From contig NC_084599.1 in the NCBI RefSeq assembly GCF_033807715.1, forward strand, positions 12,587,125 through 12,651,124: a DNA stretch of 64,000 nt. Direction: 5' to 3'. Every line of letters begins with the position of its first letter. The stretch's first letter is position 1. The position numbers and the translations under genes were made by a program. Source of the stretch: Cololabis saira. Taxonomy: Eukaryota; Chordata; Actinopteri; Beloniformes; Belonidae. Below the pieces are notes generated by a model, which was given only the letters and a program-made list of their open reading frames with translations, ran no database searches and was not told the DNA's origin. Shown piece after piece: positions 48,392-64,000 of this stretch.

Positions 48392-50119
48392 GTGCCTGGA
48401 AATTACCATGTTTGTGCTCTCTGTGAAAGTTGTGGTCCTGAAAAAATGGGTTTTCTAATTAGCAGCAGGCTTATATTTCCTGGTCGTCACTCCTGGTTTC
48501 TCTAAGGACCACTGTGCTCCCTTTGAATCGGATTTGGATTAGTTCAGGTTGAGCTGCTTCTCCCAGGAGTCTGCAAGAGCCCATGTAGCAGAAAAACAAG
48601 TTCTGAGCTTTTGCTGCTGAGTGAACTTCATGCTTATTACCAGCATAAGGTATTACACATTTGAAATAGCATAAAAGTCAAATAAATCCAGCAATTTCTA
48701 GCAATGTAACGATGTATGGTATATGTTTAGGTACATACATTATAAATGATCTGTCATATGAGCATGATTTTCAGAAACCTGACTAGTAAAAGCAGAAGTG
48801 CGACTCAGTTTAAACTCTGAATCATGTGTTGTGTTTTACAAAACGAAGGAAAGGGTCTACTGGGAATTTAAAGCCCAACTAACAAAATTGCACTCAGATG
48901 CTAAAAAAAATCATTTGAGCCGTACAAATTGTCAAATCAGCTAAGTTATGCAGCAAAGTATGAAAACATGAATTAATTAAAACAGTCAAAGATATACAAA
49001 GCAGAGATATTTGATGAAAATTCCATGAAAAAAAGTCCTTGCAAGATATCCTATAGCATAGCCTTACTACTGGCTACTTGAAAGTTTGTGAACCATTAGA
49101 AAAAATGAAAAAAGAAACTGAAACTTCATACAGTTTTCACAGATATTCCTCTAATATGGTGCAGGACTGATTGGTTGTTGCTGAACTGTTTATTAAGATA
49201 TTGGATGTGAGCGTCACATACTCAAAAATGTGTATTATTGGATCATAAATAAATATAATGGATTTTCTTTCTTAAGTTTTGTCTAAATGGTTCACAGACT
49301 TCCAAGTACAACTGTATACAGAAGGATTTTTTGATTCCCCAGTAGCGTTTTACATGCACTGTAATCATTTGCCATATGCTGAGTTTTACTAATTCTCAAG
49401 TTTAATTAGAATTATTGCACTTCAACATACAAAGGAAGCTCACAAACACATTTCCCGACAACAAAGTTAGTTTAGACCCTGAATGAGTCCTCTTGACGTG
49501 AAAAGGAAATACTCTGGAATATATTGTTTGGACAACATTTTGTTTGATTATAAGGAATGTGCAGAGGGAAAGGGAAATTTGTCAAGTCTCACAATCAATT
49601 TTCTTCATTTTAGACCTCTTGTAAGTGAGATCCAGGTTTGTCTTGGAAACAGTTGTGGTCATGCACATTTTAAGTAGGTGTGAAAGGATGTTTGGCTAAG
49701 TCACAGTTGGCAATATGGCAGTCTAAAGAAAAACATTAAGAAACTTGAAGGTATCCTCTAATTCCTGGTTGGTATGGCTCACTATGCTGTATGTTTTGAG
49801 TTTTACTCCCTTTTGGGGAAAAGAGTTTCCCCGTTAGTAGAAAAAAGGGCTCAGTGTCTGCTGCAGACAACAGGGAGTTCATGTTGGTTTCTTTCTGATC
49901 ATGAAAGCATGAGTTCATTGGAAAGCAATGGCCAATTATAAAGTGTTTGAGGTTTACCATAGTATCTACAGCATTTGAAGGTTTGGGTTCAAAAATAAGC
50001 ATTGACAGATGTTTGCTAAGGTGGAATGCCACAAATAAGCTAATAAAAGATCCATAGTCAGAGCCAATTTTGTGTACTCATTCATAAAATTAGAACAAAG
50101 CCAATCAAATAAATACCAG
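48392..50119. other. downstream flank of the CILP-like gene
   Basis: AT-rich sequence. AATAAA on the minus strand at 49189-49194 (plus TTTATT) is a possible but distant poly(A) signal for the gene that ends at 50455. Nothing else supported. Confidence 0.35.
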
Positions 50120-50356
50120 TCACTGTGTACATGAGCATGTTTGGAGGGAAGGAGGAAATGTTTGTACCAAATCCTTCAAGTCATTATCAGAATAATTAAT
50201 ATCATCAATCATACTTGATGACTTTGTTGATTTGCTCTCCGTGTCAATTTCGTGATGTTCAAAGTCAAGAGAGAAATTGAACTTCTCATCAGATAGAAAA
50301 CATTTACCCTCTGGACCCAGTGCCCTAATGAGATTCTCCGCTGATTCTCCACTGGC
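50120..50356 (-). other. 79-codon open segment behind a good splice acceptor, unidentified
   Basis: On the minus strand the sequence CTTTCTTTATTTTTAG is followed directly by 78 sense codons and a TGA at 50120-50122. The residues are acidic and protein-like: ENLIRALGPEGKC, FNFSLDFEHHEIDTESK, DDINYSDNDLKDLVQ. It begins 98 bp after the CILP-like stop codon on the same strand. The last CILP-like exon contains phase-0 CAG|GTG sites (for example at 50578/50577) that could in principle splice to it and replace the C-terminus. That is speculation; it may also belong to another gene or be chance. Confidence 0.3.
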
Positions 50357-50454
50357 CTAAAAATAAAGAAAGGAAAATAGTTTGATTGTTCCAAAAAGTT
50401 TCCAACGTAACATATCTTGTAAACATAAACAAACCTATTTCTCTGGGGCTGCTT

Positions 50455-59161
<8,707 letters not shown>

Positions 59162-61173
59162 CTACATACAGAGAAAAAACAACAAAAACACCTTGGTTTA
59201 AAGAGACATCTGTATACTTTGTCATTAAACTTAAAAATATGTGCAGCAGTAAAAATGTATTTTCAGTTGCCACCACCCTTACAGACAGACACACACACAG
59301 ACACAGCCATTTCATGTATTTTCCTTTCCTTTTAGTTCTAACGATTTATGAATAAACAGATATGAATGCACATGTTTTCCACAAATAATGGATGCTTGTA
59401 TCACTGAGTCATCCTGACATCACCGTCCTATGCTTCATTATCTGCTGGAAGCAAATGCTGCCCAATAAGAAAGAAAAATATATTAAATGTGACATTCATT
59501 GTATTTTTTGCACTTTGATTATTTTTTTTTTAAACAAGCACCATGATATTTTCCCTATTGCTTTGAAGTTCAAGGGTTCATTTTTCTCCTGTACTAATGT
59601 TTTATGGTTAAAAAAAAATATGAAGAAAATGCCTGTTGTTTCCTTGATGCTTCATTTCTGAGTTTGAAAATAAATGAGATCATCTTTGACACGAACAAAA
59701 AAGTAGATCGTGCTGCCTCTGCGTGTGTACGCGTGTGTACGTGTGGCTGTGCATGTATGCGGCTGCTGTTTATGAGCACAGAATCCCAGAACAGAAACCA
59801 GTATTGATCCCAGTTTTCTGCTGGATTTACGGCTCGCCTGAAGTCTTTATTGTTAAGCCAACTTTTTTCACTGGATCTCTTAAAGTTTTTATTTACATTT
59901 CTTGATAGATTTACCAAAGAAAGCTAGTAACTCACAAGAAACAAAGTCTAGCCATCCAAAAACCTTTCGGGGTGGCTAAGACGGCCAGTTGACCGTTCGT
60001 ATTGATTTGTATGCTCCAGGCTTTCAAAGCTTTGTCTCTCTGACACACCGAGACGACTCAGAGAAGCACAATCGAAGCTTTCACTCTGATCTGTTTTGCA
60101 GATGTAGCTCGGTCTATGGATTCAGTTCGGTGAACCAATTCAATTAGGCTTCCCATCATCCTCCTTTTTGTAAAATAATCAATCAGTCAATATTCAATTC
60201 TAAAAATAGCTACACCTTTTAACATCTGTTCAACTAGTTTTGTGTTTATTTATTAACATTGAAGTCTAAACTTGCAGCCAATTAATGATCATTTCAACAT
60301 ATTCTAAAGCAATTTCTTGCTGCTATTACATCACAATATTTCCCCCGTTCAAACCAAAACAAACTCTTGGCTCCTGATTATCATTTCAAAATTTTTCACA
60401 ATGAAACCCGAATAGCAAATAAGTCTCAGAGTTTTTTACGAGGTGTTTAACCGTTACAGGAAAGGAAATCCAGATTAGCTACAGCAAAAGACAAATGCTG
60501 GAGAAGTGATCTCAGTTATGGCAGGTATGTACTGGCGCAGCTCACGGAGCTTATTATGCCTTTGACTGGCATATTAACACTTAATGAATTTTAAAGGCTG
60601 AGGAATTTTATTGTGGCACTGCCTCATGCAGCTGGTATGTGAGTAAATTAACCTCAGCAAGAAGCAAATAGATGTGTTCAAGGCCAAAGGGGCCAGGTTA
60701 GAGCTTATGATTTCCTCTTTCGCAGACCCAGGTTCCACCAAAGTGGAATCTGGGTCTGCTAGATCTTGTTTGTCCTGGTTAATGTGTGCTTTGTGGGTTT
60801 AGTTCTGAACTCTGTGTACAGACTCTTTCACAGCTAAGGTGTTTTGTCCATACTAACAGTTTACTGGGATTTTATATCTTCTAATCCTACAGCCACGGTA
60901 GGACAACGGTACCCTTTTGACTCTTCCAAAATAATAACATGAAATCACTCCTAAAATGTGAGAGCGCTGTATTCTAAGGTTTATTTAGTATTTATTTAGC
61001 AGACATGGTTGGGTTTGGGGTTAGGGTTTGGGTTGAAATTAGAGCCTCCTGTCCCAAGAAAAACAGCATTTTGTCATTTCCAACCAGCTTTTGGTTACAT
61101 TAACTTGACTTCAAGTCCTCACCTGACCTCATTCATGACTTAAGTAAAACATTAAAATGGGTTACAAGATGCA
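59162..61173. other. upstream intron/flank of the CILP-like gene, no exon identified
   Basis: The exon at 59084-59161 starts with a phase-1 acceptor (GTATGTAG|GA), so at least one more upstream exon must exist. I could not recognise it here. 61008-61050 is G-rich with GGGTTAGGG-like words but is not a true telomeric array. Confidence 0.5.
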
Positions 61174-61177
61174 TTAA

Positions 61178-61517
61178 AGGAGCTTGAGGCTCCTTTTAAG
61201 AAATGAGACTCTCTAGCGCCACCCTTCACCACGACGGCCGTTGGGGGTACTGCAGCCAACAGTGAAGCCGGCACGGGAGAACGGGGAGAACGCACATGCA
61301 GCGTCATGTGACGTCACATCCGCAGGACAGCGCGGGAAATTCGGGACCGAATTGCAGCACATTTTGCAGCACACAGCCTGTTCAAGGCAACGGAGAGATA
61401 CACTAGAGGGCTCATTCTTTTGGGTTTGGAACGCTTCATCTGACATTATTACTAGAAAACTTAAAACGTATACGAATTTTTTTCATAAATCTTGCCACAA
61501 TCCGGCCTCAAGCTCCT
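61178..61517. mobile_element. Kolobok-type MITE, 340 bp
   Basis: Ends AGGAGCTTGAGGCTCCTTTT and, reverse-complemented, AGGAGCTTGAGGCCGGATTG; the shared terminal repeat is about 13 bp. TTAA on both sides (61174-61177 and 61518-61521). The GC-rich interior includes CTCTAGCGCCACCCTTCACC. No coding capacity; the 127-codon frame across it is spurious. Confidence 0.87.
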
Positions 61518-61639
61518 TTAAAGCAGGACTGATAGAAGAAAGTGACACCCAGTTGGAAAAGGGTGGAGGATCTCATCGTTTTGTTCAGTTGAGCCAAAAG
61601 GCAAGGACCTCTATCCCCAGCTGATCTGCATTGCTACTC

Positions 61640-61960
61640 TCACCATAAGGAATAAGAAGTGGCTGGACTGTCCCTCATGGGTGAGAGCTTCAGCCATTTG
61701 GGAGGGACTCACACATTGAGAGGATCCAGTTGATATGGTTCAAGCATTTGCTTAGGATGCTTCCTGGATGCTCCTCTAGGGAGGTGTTTTGGGCACGTCC
61801 AGCTGGGCAGAGGCTTCAGTGCAGATCCAGGTAACGCCAGACAAATGACATTTCTTGAATGGCTTTTGAGCACCATGCTACTCCCTCCGCAGGGCTCGGG
61901 GTGTGTCTAGGCCTCTTTGCTCAGGCTGCTGACTCCCAAAGACCCAAACTCAGATACCTG
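61640..61960 (+). mobile_element. decayed LINE fragment
   Basis: Contains GGGTGAGAGCTTCAGCCATT, TGGGAGGGACTCACACATTG, GGATGCTTCCTGGATGCTCC and GGGAGGTGTTTTGGGCACGT. It is the reverse-orientation relative of 20452-20760, carrying the reverse-transcriptase C-terminal region with broken frames. Confidence 0.65.
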
Positions 61961-64000
61961 CTTCCACAGCCACACTAACGCATGGAAAGTTTGACAGCCA
62001 CCTCATCCCACAGGAGTCTGTGGACGACTGCATGTCTTATTTAGGTTTGGATTTAATGATCTACATCTTAGTATTTCAATCCAGAGCGCAGACATTTTTT
62101 TAACAGCCTGTGCTGCGCAAAAAGGCAGAGCTTCTATTACTAATCGTCACTGCCATTGTAAAGGACAACCTTGCACTCATTCACTCTCTGTGTGGTGGTT
62201 TTCTTGTCTTTGCCAGATTCTAATAAAAAAGGCTGCTGCAGAGGGGAATGAGGGGAAAATGACAGACTTTGTGAAATTGCACCCAGAATGGTTTCCTTCA
62301 TATTCGCGAGGTATGGTTGTGCCAGATGTATGTTGGCAGTCGGACAAGGCTTAAATAGAAGGTCTGGATCCTGTTTATAATATTCCAAAACCTTACATGA
62401 AGGAGAAGAGGTGAAAACAGTTCCCCCTTACCACTTTTACGTAACGCACTGGAGAAAGCAATTGCTGCTGTGTAAATTGGGCGACCCAGTAAAGCTGTGG
62501 TGTGTCGAAGGATCGAAGGAGTGCGTACCTGAATTTTGCTAAATCAAAGATAATTTGTGGTCGAATTGAAGGATGTGTCTGCCTGGGTCTGTGTATGTGA
62601 TGATCCATTTGCCATGTCATATGGAGGCTGTTAAATATTTGGCCAGCTCCTCAGCTTAGGTGTATGTGGTTTCCGAGGACTCTCTCGCTCCGTCTCTCAC
62701 TGTGTATCGCTCTCTTCATCCCAACATTCCTCCATCTCAAAAATCGGTCTGAGCTCTAAAACATCTGTCGCTACTTAAAATTAGCTTAAGATGCAAGTCA
62801 AACACATGATTTTGGGATTTAGGCAGGTATAACAAAGGATTTGTAGTCCTTAAATAAGACATTTCAAGAGCACAGTATTGTCTCCCAGACTCTATTAAAA
62901 ACAGACGGGGCAGTGTTGAATTTGCACTTTTTAATATCTGGAAGCTCTCACTTGAACTTCAGCACCTGCACACATGCACTGAGCCAACAGCTGGATATAG
63001 CTCAATTGAAAGTAGCTCATTCTACAACAAGAAAAAAAACTTTTTGGCAAATGTATACGAGCATAAATACACAAAGAGAAGGGAAGATTAGAAAAGTGAG
63101 ATGTCATGTGGCTTGGAGATTGTCATTAATGAGACTCTATGTCTTCTCCTTTGATCCGTTTAGTTCTTGTCTCAGTGAGCTGGCCAGACAGCCCTGTGTT
63201 TGGAGCAGACAGTGGTCAGCATCTGGAGAACTAGCCCCACCGTCGGACCCAAATTATGCACAGAGAACAGAGAGGAAGGCTGGAAGATGCATGAGAAGGA
63301 GCAGTTATACCACAGTGCTCCTGTCTGAGTTATTATGGGCATTCGGTAACAGCTGCCACCTTTAAATAGGGAAATAGCTCATAAATCTGTGAGCTTTTGA
63401 GGTGTATGGCGAGGGGGACAGAGAACAAAGCCAGCATAGTCTTTGACTGAGTAGGACAGAGGAAAAAAAAAGAATAGGGGGTGAAGGACAAGAGTTTGAT
63501 GATGGGAGAGAGCGGAAGGAAAACAGTGGGGGAAGATACATTATTTGTGAGAAATACCTGAGGGATACAGATTAGACACAAAAGGGAAGCGGATGAAGAC
63601 TAATGAACAGATGGAGACTTGCAACCATTACTTATACTGGAGGATTGATTTCCTTGAGGGGTCTGAGATGGTCATCAAAAAAAGGAAGAGGAAAGAGTGA
63701 CATGCTGGTCTGTTTGATGGGGGGAAAATGTAACGGTAAAGTCATTTTACCTGTGTGTTGCTTTTTATCCCTCCCTTTATTCCATTTTCTCATTTAAGCA
63801 AGCGGGTGGAAAAGTGGGCCAATCATTTTGTGGTTATTGCACCTTGTTTCCAAGGAGACCGGGTTTATATCTTTGGGGGCTGTTCCCACAGCGTTGGACA
63901 GTGAGGTAAGTCCAAAAAATGCAGCACTTTCCAGCAAGATGTGGACATATGGCTCAAGAACCATGGCATGAAACCTTACATTTTACAATCCATTTAAGTT
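61961..64000. other. intergenic or upstream sequence, no gene seen
   Basis: No exon of the CILP-like gene and no other gene could be supported. The 150-codon plus frame at 62913-63365 has no domain. Confidence 0.4.

Noticed and set aside
61008..61050. Possible interstitial telomeric repeat
   Set aside because: Only a few degenerate GGGTTAGGG-like words, not an array.

Overview
The window is nuclear DNA of a bony fish, most likely a spiny-rayed teleost; that placement is an inference. Three things support it: AT-rich sequence with long (TA)n, (TTC)n and (GGAA)n microsatellites, vertebrate genes split by GT-AG introns, and dense repeat families of teleost type (hAT, Kolobok, palindromic MITEs, decayed LINE tails). 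It contains no rRNA, CRISPR array, operon or prokaryotic feature. Gene density is low, with three genes I can support.

Layout. (1) At 4.1-6.25 kb, minus strand, is a complete five-exon granzyme/chymase-type serine protease (246 aa) with an intact catalytic triad; its first intron holds about 79 GAA repeats in the sense direction. (2) At 6.3-35 kb is a long gene-poor stretch of decayed LINE fragments and DNA-transposon remnants. These include a hAT MITE at 15.1 kb, a Kolobok at 23.1 kb, a 951-bp palindrome-rich TIR element at 25.0 kb and a nested inverted-repeat structure at 33.4-35.2 kb. (3) At 35.5-39.8 kb, plus strand, is a three-exon gene for a small Rieske [2Fe-2S] protein (RFESD-like). 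Its second intron needs a GC donor, and its introns carry a foldback element with a 9-bp target duplication and a hAT element with a CACTG-ended palindrome inserted in it. (4) At 40.4-43.2 kb is a four-element transposon nest whose outer element has a GC-rich 360-bp tandem repeat. (5) At 43.2-50.4 kb is mostly unique AT-rich sequence with one small Kolobok and two unexplained protein-like open segments. (6) At 50.45-59.16 kb, minus strand, are the last eight exons (1228 codons plus stop) of a cartilage intermediate layer protein gene (cilp-like): WxxW domain, two thrombospondin type 1 repeats, an Ig domain and the conserved C-terminal half with a furin site. Its 5' exon(s) and promoter were not found. 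(7) At 59.2-64 kb is upstream sequence of that gene, with one Kolobok and one decayed LINE piece.

The three genes have unrelated jobs: immune-cell protease, small iron-sulfur protein and secreted matrix protein. Nothing suggests they work together. The most informative structure here is the stratigraphy of nested transposons, dated by their target-site duplications. I do not see a previously undescribed biological system. The best open questions are the doubled TSP1 in the CILP-like protein, the open segment just downstream of it, and the direct duplication bracketing a purine tract inside a hAT MITE.
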